DNA of 15,708 nt from Candidatus Babelota bacterium (GTDB taxonomy: Bacteria > JAGOBX01): positions 1-15,708 of the forward strand of contig JAGOBX010000022.1 in assembly GCA_017999075.1 (NCBI GenBank), in the 5' to 3' direction. A model generated the notes under the pieces. That model made no database searches, was not told where the DNA came from, and was given only the letters and a program-made list of their open reading frames with translations. The stretch's first letter is position 1, and the number at the start of each line of letters is the position of its first letter. Made by a program: the position numbers and the translations under genes. This document shows positions 1 through 7,742 of this stretch, in pieces.

Positions 1-543
1 TTTTATTCTGTTAGTATAGATGTTCAGGAATTATTCTATAAATTGCGATATCCTGCAATATATGAAAAAGTTGAAAATAATATTAAAGAATTTTTAAATA
101 TGAATAATAATAAAATAAAAACTCAAGTTTCACTAGTAAAAACAAGGTATCATAATGAGGAAGATTTGGATTTATTCAAAAAAATATGGGAGGATAAAGT
201 GAATATAGTCCGGATATATGAGGAACATTCTAGTGACGGGAAATTTGGTTCATTGAAAATTAAAAGAAATAACCGACAAACTTGTGTGATGCCTTTTTAT
301 GAAATGCTTGTTTATTACAATGGCACATTAGGTAGATGTAACCATGACTGGGACAGCAACGATATTGGCGATTTGAATTATAATTCTATATCCGAAATAT
401 GGAATAATAATTTTTATAAAGATTTGCGCGTTCAGCATAAGAGTTTAAAAATAACAGATGAAGTTTGTAAGAATTGTGATTGCTGGTATCCTGAAATTGC
501 AAAACAAGGAACAGGAGAAGTTATAAAAAATGAAAAAAATTGA
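1..543 (+). CDS. Radical SAM protein, C-terminal part with SPASM domain (5' truncated)
   Basis: The reading frame is open from base 1, so this is the last 180 residues of a longer protein whose start lies outside the window. A TTG at 43 is in frame but is internal, because the frame continues upstream and no ribosome site precedes it. Numbering from base 1, cysteines occur at 95, 113, 156, 159 and 161. The spacing (C-x17-C, then a terminal C-x2-C-x-C followed by Trp-Tyr) and the segment reading IGDLNYNSISEIWNN are typical of SPASM domains, which bind auxiliary iron-sulfur clusters in radical SAM enzymes. The N-terminal CxxxCxxC radical SAM motif is not in the window, so the assignment rests on the SPASM end alone. 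The substrate is unknown; the setting suggests a sugar or glycan precursor. It overlaps the next gene by 14 bases, which implies co-translation. A complete second SPASM protein lies at 11485-12567. Confidence 0.8.
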   Translation, partial: FYSVSIDVQELFYKLRYPAIYEKVENNIKEFLNMNNNKIKTQVSLVKTRYHNEEDLDLFKKIWEDKVNIVRIYEEHSSDGKFGSLKIKRNNRQTCVMPFYEMLVYYNGTLGRCNHDWDSNDIGDLNYNSISEIWNNNFYKDLRVQHKSLKITDEVCKNCDCWYPEIAKQGTGEVIKNEKN

Positions 544-1669
544 TAATTTTATACCGCTTGCAAAGCCCGTAATAACAGATTCTGAAATAAATTCTGTTGT
601 GGAAGTTATAAATTCTGGCTTTTGGACCACAGGTCCTAAAGTAAAAGAATTTGAGACGCAAATAATAAATTATTTGGGAAATGATTTGTTCTGTATTGCT
701 TTGAATTCATGTACAGCAGGATTGTTTTTGAGTTTGAAAGCTTTGAATATCGCTGCTGATGATGAAGTGATTGTTCCCACTTGGACATTTGCCGCTACAG
801 CTCAAGTTGTTGAATGGGCAGGAGCTAAATTAGTTTTATGCGATGTTGAAGAAAGCAGTCTTAATATAGATGTTGATAAACTTGAAAAATTAATTACATC
901 AAAAACAAAAGCAATAGTGCCGGTTCATTTTGCAGGATATCCATGTGATATGGATAGAATTTTAAATCTTGCAAATAAATATAATTTATATGTTATTGAG
1001 GATGCGGCCCACGCAATTGGTTCGAAATATAAAAATATTAAAATAGGTAATTTTGGAGATACAACAGTATTTTCATTTTATGCTACTAAAAATCTTGCTT
1101 GCGGGGAAGGTGGGATGGTTGTTTCCAAAAACGGGAAACTGATTGAAAAAATATCTAAATTATCTTACTTTGGGATAAATAAATCTGCTTTTAACCGTTA
1201 TACTGAAAAAGGCAACTGGTATTATGAAATTGAAGATTTAGGATATAAATTTAATTTTGATGATATTCATGCTGCTATAGCGCTTGAACAATTAAAAAAA
1301 ATAGATATTATGAATAATCGGCGACGGGAGATTGCAAAGTATTATAAAGAAAATTTAGACAGTAAAATAACTTTTATTAAAGATTCTGAAGATAAATACC
1401 ATACATATCATTTATTTCCTATAATATTACCGGGAAATATTAATAGAGATGAATTTATTCTGAAATTGAAAGAAATGAACATAGGGGCAAGTGTTCATTT
1501 TATTCCTCTTCACAAACATCCTTATTATAAAAAAAAATATTTAGATAAACATTTTCCGGCTGCAGATAAAATTTATCCGAATATTTTATCAATACCGATG
1601 TCTCCTGTATTAAAAGATATTGAAATTAAATATATTGCTGAAATTATAAATAACTTAGTAATAAACTAA
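530..1669 (+). CDS. DegT/DnrJ/EryC1/StrS family PLP-dependent sugar aminotransferase
   Basis: The 379-residue product has the usual length for this family, which transfers an amino group, usually from glutamate, to a 3- or 4-keto group of a nucleotide-linked deoxysugar in the cytoplasm. Visible signatures are the N-terminal segment FIPLAKPVITDSEI with SGFWTTGPKVKEFE (about residues 7-42), the cofactor-binding motif VIEDAAHAIGS (155-165, Asp158 expected to contact the PLP pyridine nitrogen), and FSFYATKN (181-188), where Lys187 is the expected Schiff-base lysine, followed by the conserved GEGGMV. The ATG at 530 is supported by AGGAG at 513-517 and overlaps the preceding gene by 14 bases. The family includes PseC, LegC, perosamine and QuiNAc4N synthases; I cannot choose among them by eye. 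It is the clearest source of an amino group for the acyl, formyl and amidino modifications encoded downstream. Confidence 0.93.
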   Translation: MKKIDNFIPLAKPVITDSEINSVVEVINSGFWTTGPKVKEFETQIINYLGNDLFCIALNSCTAGLFLSLKALNIAADDEVIVPTWTFAATAQVVEWAGAKLVLCDVEESSLNIDVDKLEKLITSKTKAIVPVHFAGYPCDMDRILNLANKYNLYVIEDAAHAIGSKYKNIKIGNFGDTTVFSFYATKNLACGEGGMVVSKNGKLIEKISKLSYFGINKSAFNRYTEKGNWYYEIEDLGYKFNFDDIHAAIALEQLKKIDIMNNRRREIAKYYKENLDSKITFIKDSEDKYHTYHLFPIILPGNINRDEFILKLKEMNIGASVHFIPLHKHPYYKKKYLDKHFPAADKIYPNILSIPMSPVLKDIEIKYIAEIINNLVIN

Positions 1670-1685
1670 GGCGGAGGAGTTATTT

Positions 1686-3020
1686 ATGCTGGATTCTTTT
1701 GAAAATTTTAAAAATAAAGCTTTGCGACAAAAAACAATTTCTGTTTGGGGTTTAGGTTATTTGGGATATACAACAATTTTACTGCTTCAAAAAAACGGAT
1801 TTAAAGTTAATGTGTTTGATTTTAATGGCGAAAGAATGGAATTATTGAAAAAAAATAAATACCCTGAACTATCTCAAATTAAAAGTTGGTCAATGCTTTC
1901 GAATTGCCCTGCTCTTGATATAAGTAAAATTACAATTGTTAATGATATAAAAGAAATGTTTAATACAAATATTCATTTAGTAGCGATTCCTAATGAGAAT
2001 ACGAATTTAAAAATTCAAAATCAATATTCTGAAATAGCTGATATCTTTGGTCAGAATTTTTTTGAAAATCAAGATGAAAAAAATTTGATAATTTTTCTTT
2101 CTGCCTCTTTTCCTAATAGCATAAAGGAACTTTTTATAGAAAAAATGAAAGATTCCAATAATATTATAATTGCGGCTGCATTTAGAAATGATTGGACCAT
2201 AGAAAAATTTTTTGCTGATGATTATAAATATTTTGCGGCGGCAGATGATGAAAAAAATTTAGATTACATAAGATTTTTCTTCAAAATAATGCGGTCGGAA
2301 AATTTTATATTATTTGACAATATTAAAGAATGTGAATTAAATGAAAATTTGCGGAAAGTTTTAGAATGGGGGATTTCATCTCTTTGCAATCAGATTATGT
2401 TTGCTTTTCCAAAAGTAAACATCAAAAAAATCACAAAATCAGTATTAAAAAATATGGATTTAGAAAATATACTTATAAAAATAAGTTTAGGTGGATATAA
2501 ATATCCGATGGCAGTCCGTAATATTTTCAAAAGTGCCGAACATCCGGAAATATTGACTATTTTAAAGGAAATACAATCTGCTGAGTTATCAGAAATTTTA
2601 CAATTTGTTGAGTTTACCAAAAAGAATAATATTAAAAATGCTGCTATTTTAGGTATAACTACTTATTCCAATAAAAAGGAAATAGAATATTCAACGTCTG
2701 TTATACTTGCAGAAGCCTTAAATAATGCAGGTATAAATGTATTTATTAATGATCCCTTATATTCAAAAAAAGAAATAAATGAATTATTTCCTGATTATAA
2801 TTATTTTAATATTGATAAACAGATGCATAAAATAGAAATTTTATTTTTAATGACTTCGCATAAAGAATATGCATTTTACACACAAAAGGATTTAGATGAG
2901 TTTATAACTGACAAAATTTCTTATATTGTTGATAATGTGGGGTTGTGGGAAAATATGTCTTTTTCGGATTCTGTATCATATTATAGTATAGGAACCGGTA
3001 ATTTAGATATTTTAAAATAG
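1686..3020 (+). CDS. UDP-glucose/GDP-mannose dehydrogenase-family protein lacking canonical catalytic residues
   Basis: The 444-residue length and domain order match the UDP-sugar 6-dehydrogenase family, which normally oxidises C6 of a nucleotide sugar to a uronic acid with two NAD+. The N-terminal Rossmann fold shows WGLGYLG (21-27) and an acidic residue after the second strand (VNVFDFN). The helical middle is near 213-285, and a C-terminal UDPG/MGDP-dehydrogenase-type domain starts near 317 (AAILGITTYSNKKE). The active site is altered: the place of the GGSCxPKD motif reads GGYKYPM (269-275), so the catalytic Cys is Tyr271. The helix that usually carries a Lys and Asn (KxxxN) reads CELNENLRKVLEWG, with neither residue in the expected place. 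The classical oxidation is therefore unlikely. GGAGGAG at 1673-1679, six bases before the ATG, fixes the start. It sits between an aminotransferase and an AsnB-like gene. Fold confidence is good; activity is unknown. Confidence 0.75.
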   Translation: MLDSFENFKNKALRQKTISVWGLGYLGYTTILLLQKNGFKVNVFDFNGERMELLKKNKYPELSQIKSWSMLSNCPALDISKITIVNDIKEMFNTNIHLVAIPNENTNLKIQNQYSEIADIFGQNFFENQDEKNLIIFLSASFPNSIKELFIEKMKDSNNIIIAAAFRNDWTIEKFFADDYKYFAAADDEKNLDYIRFFFKIMRSENFILFDNIKECELNENLRKVLEWGISSLCNQIMFAFPKVNIKKITKSVLKNMDLENILIKISLGGYKYPMAVRNIFKSAEHPEILTILKEIQSAELSEILQFVEFTKKNNIKNAAILGITTYSNKKEIEYSTSVILAEALNNAGINVFINDPLYSKKEINELFPDYNYFNIDKQMHKIEILFLMTSHKEYAFYTQKDLDEFITDKISYIVDNVGLWENMSFSDSVSYYSIGTGNLDILK

Positions 3021-3028
3021 AGTTAAAA

Positions 3029-4708
3029 ATGTGCGGAATAGCTGGGATAATAGATTATAATAATTATTTTGAAAGTACGGATAATTTAGTTCGAAATATG
3101 TTGCTTAAAATCCGTCACCGCGGACCTAATCAGTCCGGGATAAAACAATATGCTAAAATCGTTTTAGGAATGAACAGATTAAGTATAATTGATAATAAAG
3201 AACACGATATACCGTATAATTCAATAGATGATAAATATGCGATAGTTTATAATGGTGAAATTTATAACTATAAACAAATATTTAATAATTTGAATAATGA
3301 ATATAAAATAAAATTGAATTCGGATGCCGAAGCAGTTTTGTATAGTTATATCAAATATGGCACAAAAGCATTTAAAGATTATAACGGCATGTATACTTTT
3401 GCCATCTATGATTCAGTTGCTGAAAAGGTAATCATTGCACGGGATAAAACCGGAGAAAAACCATTATATTATGCTTGTGCTCACAATTATTTTATTTTTT
3501 CTAGTGAAGCAAAAGCTTTGCTGGAAATAATCAAACCGGAAATAAACAAAAATTGTTTAACATATCAGGCTTATGAATTTTGTGCTGAAAAAGAAACATT
3601 GTTTAAAAATATTTATCAATTAGAGCCAGGAGAATATATTGAAATTGATATAAGAAAGAAAAATTTTAATATAAGCAGTTATTGGAAAATCTGGGATAAT
3701 TTATATGAAGTAAATGATGATTATAGTTATATAAAAAAGAAGTTAACTGAACTTTTAGAAGATGCAATTTTGTTAAGAACAGAAAATAAAATTGATAATC
3801 ACGGGGTTCTAGTAAGCGGCGGGTTGGATAGCGCTATTGTAGCTGCTATATCAAAACCCGAATATATTTATACATGTCATTATGATATAGGTCCTGATTA
3901 TGATGAACTTGAATATGCTAAAATACTGGCGGATCATTTAAAAAAAGAACTGATAATAATTACTCCGTCACCTGGTGATTTTAAAAGAACTAAAGATAAA
4001 ATAGCCTATTATTTGGATACGCCTTGTACCTGGACTTCATTCAGTTTGTGGATGCTTCTTGAGAGAATATCAAAAGATGTTAAAATTTTGCTGAGTGGCG
4101 ATGGCGCTGATGAATTATTCTCTGGTTATTATAGATATCTTCTTTTGTACCATGATGAACAAATTAAACAATTAAAATCTATGAAACAGTATTCCTACTT
4201 AATAAGTCAGTATTATGGTTCAGCAGTAAAAAGATATGCTAAATTAGTAAACAGATGTGAAAATTTAATGGATAAAAATGTAAGTAATTATCTAATAGAT
4301 AGCATAGGTTTTTATTTTGATAAAATGAATGATGACATAATTCATTCTATGGGGGTAACAGATTATTATACTACAATGCAGGTGAATCTCCAAATGGCGG
4401 ACAGATTAAATATGGCTTTTTCAATGGAAAACCGTTCTCCGTTTTTAGATTACCGGATAGTTCAATTTGCATTCAGTATCCCGTCAAAATATAAAATAAA
4501 TAATGGGATAACAAAATATATTCTGAAAGATATTTCACGTAGTTTGATTCCGGATGTAATAATAGACAGGATTGACAAAAGGGGTTTCAGCGCACCGCTT
4601 AACCGCTGGTTTGGATGGGATAAATATGGTAAATACGATAGATCGGCATATAAGAATGTTGTATTTCAGGACTGGAAAACTATTTATGGAATAAAGGGTA
4701 ATATATGA
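3029..4708 (+). CDS. Asparagine synthase (glutamine-hydrolysing) family amidotransferase
   Basis: This is a 559-residue two-domain protein of AsnB type. The N-terminal class II glutaminase begins MCGIAG, so Met removal exposes the nucleophile Cys2. RHRGPNQSG (29-37), NRLSIID (49-55), YNGEIYNY (74-81) and SDAEAVL (98-104) are all present. The synthetase domain has the ATP pyrophosphatase loop SGGLDS (263-268) and SGDGADELFSGY (356-367), then MENRSPFLDYRIV further on. Nothing essential seems missing, so glutamine-dependent, ATP-driven amidation is expected. AsnB-like genes inside glycan loci, such as WbtH of Francisella, amidate sugar carboxylates (uronamides) rather than aspartate; that role is inferred here from context. 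The ribosome site is weak (TAGAG upstream), but the ATG at 3029 is fixed by Cys2. The stop overlaps the next start (ATGA, 4705-4708), indicating translational coupling. Plain asparagine synthesis is the alternative. Confidence 0.9.
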   Translation: MCGIAGIIDYNNYFESTDNLVRNMLLKIRHRGPNQSGIKQYAKIVLGMNRLSIIDNKEHDIPYNSIDDKYAIVYNGEIYNYKQIFNNLNNEYKIKLNSDAEAVLYSYIKYGTKAFKDYNGMYTFAIYDSVAEKVIIARDKTGEKPLYYACAHNYFIFSSEAKALLEIIKPEINKNCLTYQAYEFCAEKETLFKNIYQLEPGEYIEIDIRKKNFNISSYWKIWDNLYEVNDDYSYIKKKLTELLEDAILLRTENKIDNHGVLVSGGLDSAIVAAISKPEYIYTCHYDIGPDYDELEYAKILADHLKKELIIITPSPGDFKRTKDKIAYYLDTPCTWTSFSLWMLLERISKDVKILLSGDGADELFSGYYRYLLLYHDEQIKQLKSMKQYSYLISQYYGSAVKRYAKLVNRCENLMDKNVSNYLIDSIGFYFDKMNDDIIHSMGVTDYYTTMQVNLQMADRLNMAFSMENRSPFLDYRIVQFAFSIPSKYKINNGITKYILKDISRSLIPDVIIDRIDKRGFSAPLNRWFGWDKYGKYDRSAYKNVVFQDWKTIYGIKGNI

Positions 4709-7341
4709 GTTTCAATAATCATTCTTTAATTGAAATTTTAAATAGGAATAGGTGCTCTAATGATACATGGCTTACAATATATAAAGGTTCAATCGCAGAG
4801 GATTATTCATATAAGGATATATGCAGTAGAATAAATGACTATATACATTATTATGATTATTTAAATATTGAAAAAAACGAGCTTGTTTTAATAATTTTAA
4901 AAGAGTCAATTGATTTGTTTGGAGCTTTTATTGCCGGTATTTTATACGGAATTTTACCTGCTTTTTTTGCATACCCTTCAGAAAAACAAAACAAAAGTGT
5001 TTTTTTAGAATCGTTGAATAATTTGTTTAGTTATAATAAAATACATTATATTGTAACTTATTCCGAATTAGCAGTTTTATTGGAAACTCAACAGTTAAAC
5101 TATAATACTAAAATAATTTTATATGAAAAAGTAAAATACAGTCATAATGATTGCCTTGATAATAATCTGAATGAAAATACGGGGAATTTTTTACAATTCA
5201 CTTCCGGAACCACGAATCACAAGAAGGGGGTTAAATTATCGCTGAAATCATTAATGAATCAGATAAATGCATATGAGAAGCATCTTTCTTTAAATAAAAA
5301 AAGTAAAATAATTTCATGGTTGCCGCATTATCATGATATGGGATTAATTTCGTGTATGCTTTTGCCGCTGATAAAAAATATACCTCTTATAATGATGTCG
5401 CCATTTGACTGGGTTAAACGTCCTCAATTATTATTTGAAGGTATTACAAGATACAAAGCGACACATTTATGGCTGCCTAATTTTGCGCTTGCGCATCTTG
5501 CTAAAAGTATAAATGATTCGGAAATAAAAAAATATGATTTAAGCTCAGTTGAATTTTTAACATGCTGCTCTGAACCATTGTCATATAACACAGTATTTAA
5601 TTTTATAAATAAATTTTCTGAAACCGGAATTACAGCAGATAAAATTTATAATTGCTATGCTATGGCTGAAAACACATTCGCCATGACTTCGACTTCAAGA
5701 GAAAATCTGTGTTTCACTGATTTTCAGGGAAAAAAATTTTTTATAAAAGATTTAAAAAAAATAATTGATGTCAAATTATTCGCAAGCGTTGGTATTAAAT
5801 TGGATAATATTAAAATTAAACTTATTGATAATTATAATAAAGAAATTAATAGCGATGGAATTCAAGGCAACATTTTAATTCAAAGTGATTGTATGCTTTC
5901 GGAATATCACAATAATCCTGAAGAAACACAAAAATCCTTTATTGACGGCTGGTTTTCGACAGGTGATATCGGTTACTGGCTGGATAATGAATTATATATC
6001 TGCGGCCGAAAAAAAGATATGATCATTGTTGCAGGCGAAAATATTTTTCCTGAAGATATTGAAACAATATTGAATGAACATCAGGGATTTATTCCGGGGC
6101 GAAATGTTGTGTTCGGCGTATTCGATGATAATATAGGAACTGAGAGAATTATTATACTAGCTGAAACCAGCGAAAAAAATAATGTTGATATTTTAAAGTT
6201 GAAAAAAGTTATTTTTGACAGACTGAATATTTCAGTTTTTGAATTTATTTTATTGCCGCATATGACTTTGAGAAAAGGGACTGCGGGAAAAATATCGAGA
6301 TATTTAAATAAACAATTCTATCTTGAAGGAAAGTATGATGAGTACAGGCACCACCTCCTAAATACATCAGAATTTAATATTGAAGAAAATGGAGATTTTT
6401 CAGAATTAAAAAAATATATTTTAGAAATTATTCCGGATATTAATTTCCGGAACAATACAAAACTTTTTACCTCAGGAATTATGGATTCATTTTCATTTCC
6501 TGTTCTGATTTTAAAATTGGAAGAAATTTATAGTATAAAAATTCCGGAAACGTTATTATCTGTGGATAATTTTGATAGTTTGGAAAAAATCACTGAGACA
6601 ATAAAACTAATAAAAAATAATAGTTCTGCTAAACTGAATTTTGATATATTAGATAATAATGCGGAAGACTATTCGGAATCTTATAAAAAATTATGCGACA
6701 GACTTTCGCCGCCGGGAGAAGTGTATAATCTAATTGAAAAAATGATAAATAATTTCCCTTTACATGTCAGTAAATTTTATTGCTGTATGTTTAAACTTTT
6801 GGGAATAAAAATTGGAAATAATGTTAAATTTTTAGGAAGCGTAAAAATAAAAATTCGAGGGAAGGCAGAGAATATTATTATAGGAAATAATGTTATTATT
6901 GGAGATAATGTTGATTTTAGAAATCGTGAAAATGGTAAAATTATTTTAAAAGATAATGTTTCATTGGATAATAATGTGAGAATTGTAGCTGCCAGGGAAG
7001 GTAGTGTTGAGATAGGAAAAGGCAGCGGATTAGGGGCCAATTGTGTTATAAATTCAGGTGGTAAGGTTAAAATAGGTGAATTTACAATGATCGCTGGAAA
7101 TGTAAATATAAATTCGTCAAGTCATGGAACTGACAAGAACAGTTATCTGATGATACAGCCGCATCGCCATGGTTCTGTATCAATTGGAAATGATGTCTGG
7201 ATAGGAAGCAACGCATCTGTACTAATTAATTCTGAAGTTGGTGATGGCGCTGTAATATCCAGTAATTCATTAGTGTCAGGGAAAGTTCCTTCATTTTCTG
7301 TTTTTGCAGGTGTTCCTGCGAAATTTATTAGAAAAAGATAA
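4705..7341 (+). CDS. Three-domain AMP-ligase / acyl carrier / left-handed beta-helix acyltransferase
   Basis: This 878-residue protein appears to unite three activities. Residues about 1-545 are an adenylate-forming ligase resembling fatty-acyl-AMP ligases: phosphate loop QFTSGTTNHKKGV (164-176), SWLPHYHDMGLI (204-215), FSTGDIGYW (417-425), GRKKDMIIVAGENIFPEDIE (434-453) and the terminal catalytic lysine in GTAGKISR (Lys529). Residues about 562-640 form a carrier domain with the attachment site GIMDSFSF, Ser595 being the expected phosphopantetheine serine. Residues about 690-878 are a hexapeptide-repeat acyltransferase of the WcaF/galactoside-acetyltransferase kind, with repeated IGNNV/IGDNV turns, SSSHGTD (His807 the likely catalytic base), and WIGSNASVLINSEVGDGAVISSNSLVSG in the C-terminal coil. 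The inferred cycle is activation of a carboxylic acid, loading onto the attached carrier, and transfer to a sugar. A separate phosphopantetheinyl transferase would be needed. The acyl group cannot be read from the sequence. Start and upstream stop overlap as ATGA. Confidence 0.88.
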   Translation: MSFNNHSLIEILNRNRCSNDTWLTIYKGSIAEDYSYKDICSRINDYIHYYDYLNIEKNELVLIILKESIDLFGAFIAGILYGILPAFFAYPSEKQNKSVFLESLNNLFSYNKIHYIVTYSELAVLLETQQLNYNTKIILYEKVKYSHNDCLDNNLNENTGNFLQFTSGTTNHKKGVKLSLKSLMNQINAYEKHLSLNKKSKIISWLPHYHDMGLISCMLLPLIKNIPLIMMSPFDWVKRPQLLFEGITRYKATHLWLPNFALAHLAKSINDSEIKKYDLSSVEFLTCCSEPLSYNTVFNFINKFSETGITADKIYNCYAMAENTFAMTSTSRENLCFTDFQGKKFFIKDLKKIIDVKLFASVGIKLDNIKIKLIDNYNKEINSDGIQGNILIQSDCMLSEYHNNPEETQKSFIDGWFSTGDIGYWLDNELYICGRKKDMIIVAGENIFPEDIETILNEHQGFIPGRNVVFGVFDDNIGTERIIILAETSEKNNVDILKLKKVIFDRLNISVFEFILLPHMTLRKGTAGKISRYLNKQFYLEGKYDEYRHHLLNTSEFNIEENGDFSELKKYILEIIPDINFRNNTKLFTSGIMDSFSFPVLILKLEEIYSIKIPETLLSVDNFDSLEKITETIKLIKNNSSAKLNFDILDNNAEDYSESYKKLCDRLSPPGEVYNLIEKMINNFPLHVSKFYCCMFKLLGIKIGNNVKFLGSVKIKIRGKAENIIIGNNVIIGDNVDFRNRENGKIILKDNVSLDNNVRIVAAREGSVEIGKGSGLGANCVINSGGKVKIGEFTMIAGNVNINSSSHGTDKNSYLMIQPHRHGSVSIGNDVWIGSNASVLINSEVGDGAVISSNSLVSGKVPSFSVFAGVPAKFIRKR

Positions 7342-7351
7342 ATATATTGAT

Positions 7352-7355
7352 GGAG
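7352..7355 (+). promoter_or_regulatory. Ribosome binding site deciding the small-protein start
   Basis: GGAG lies six bases before ATG 7362. The upstream in-frame TTG 7347 and ATG 7350 precede or overlap the site, which favours the 117-residue form. Confidence 0.65.
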
Positions 7356-7361
7356 AATAAA

Positions 7362-7715
7362 ATGAAAACAGATTTAAAACAAAAACCGCGGAAATTCAAA
7401 TTAAAAGATACTGTAATAAAAGATTATGGAAAAATTTTTCTTGAAAATGGTGAAATGGTTTCATTTGTTACTAAAAGCGGGAAAGAATGTGATTTTAATG
7501 CATTTGACTGGGGTTTTTATTTAGGCCCGTCTCTTAATGGAAGATTGAAAAATGAAGGTTTTAAAACCGCATTAGTTCTTAATGAAGCTGGAAGAATTTA
7601 TATCAATGCTGTTGAGAAAGAAAAAATTGAAGAATTTAAAAAGTATTTGACGACTAACCAAAACAATAAAATATTATGCTGGCTGGATGAATGGCTGGCT
7701 GATAGCAATAATTAA
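7362..7715 (+). CDS. Small conserved-looking protein of unknown function beside the sugar amidotransferase
   Basis: This 117-residue protein was not recognised with certainty. It is hydrophilic, with no signal peptide, membrane helix or cysteine pair. Its core reads KDYGKIFLENGEMVSFVTK, followed by FDWGFYLGPSLNGRL and a C-terminal helix ending in KILCWLDEWL. My impression, from memory only, is that small proteins with a similar WGFY..PSLNGRL core occur beside amidotransferase genes in other glycan loci. Several in-frame starts exist (TTG 7347, ATG 7350, ATG 7362). ATG 7362 is chosen because GGAG at 7352-7355 lies six bases before it, while the earlier starts have no ribosome site. It follows the three-domain acyl protein by 20 bases and precedes the WbpG-like gene by 27 bases. 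A role as an accessory or stabilising subunit of that amidotransferase is possible but is inference. Confidence 0.75.
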   Translation: MKTDLKQKPRKFKLKDTVIKDYGKIFLENGEMVSFVTKSGKECDFNAFDWGFYLGPSLNGRLKNEGFKTALVLNEAGRIYINAVEKEKIEEFKKYLTTNQNNKILCWLDEWLADSNN

Positions 7716-7732
7716 AAACAAATTTAAAAATT

Positions 7733-7737
7733 GGAGG
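7733..7737 (+). promoter_or_regulatory. Ribosome binding site deciding the amidotransferase start
   Basis: GGAGG sits five bases before ATG 7743. The in-frame TTG at 7731 overlaps this site and therefore cannot use it, so the shorter protein is the likely one. Confidence 0.75.
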
Positions 7738-7742
7738 ATGAA

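Noticed and set aside
1529-1537. Nine-A tracts at 1529-1537, 10648-10656 and 12139-12147 as phase-variation sites
   Set aside because: All genes are intact through them, the tracts encode ordinary lysine codons, and such lengths are expected at this base composition.
6431-6452. Inverted repeat TTCCGGA / TCCGGAA with an eight-base loop in the ligase-carrier gene
   Set aside because: No T-run follows, the loop is AT-rich, and it lies in the middle of a long gene; probably chance.
6777-7040. Minus-strand open frame opposite the hexapeptide acyltransferase
   Set aside because: It lies fully within a well-supported plus-strand gene, has a low-complexity Ile/Pro/Phe-rich product caused by the complementary repeat codons, and has no ribosome site.
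6820-7340. Tandem DNA repeat
   Set aside because: The periodic pattern comes from hexapeptide repeats in the protein; the DNA units are too diverged to be a sequence repeat.
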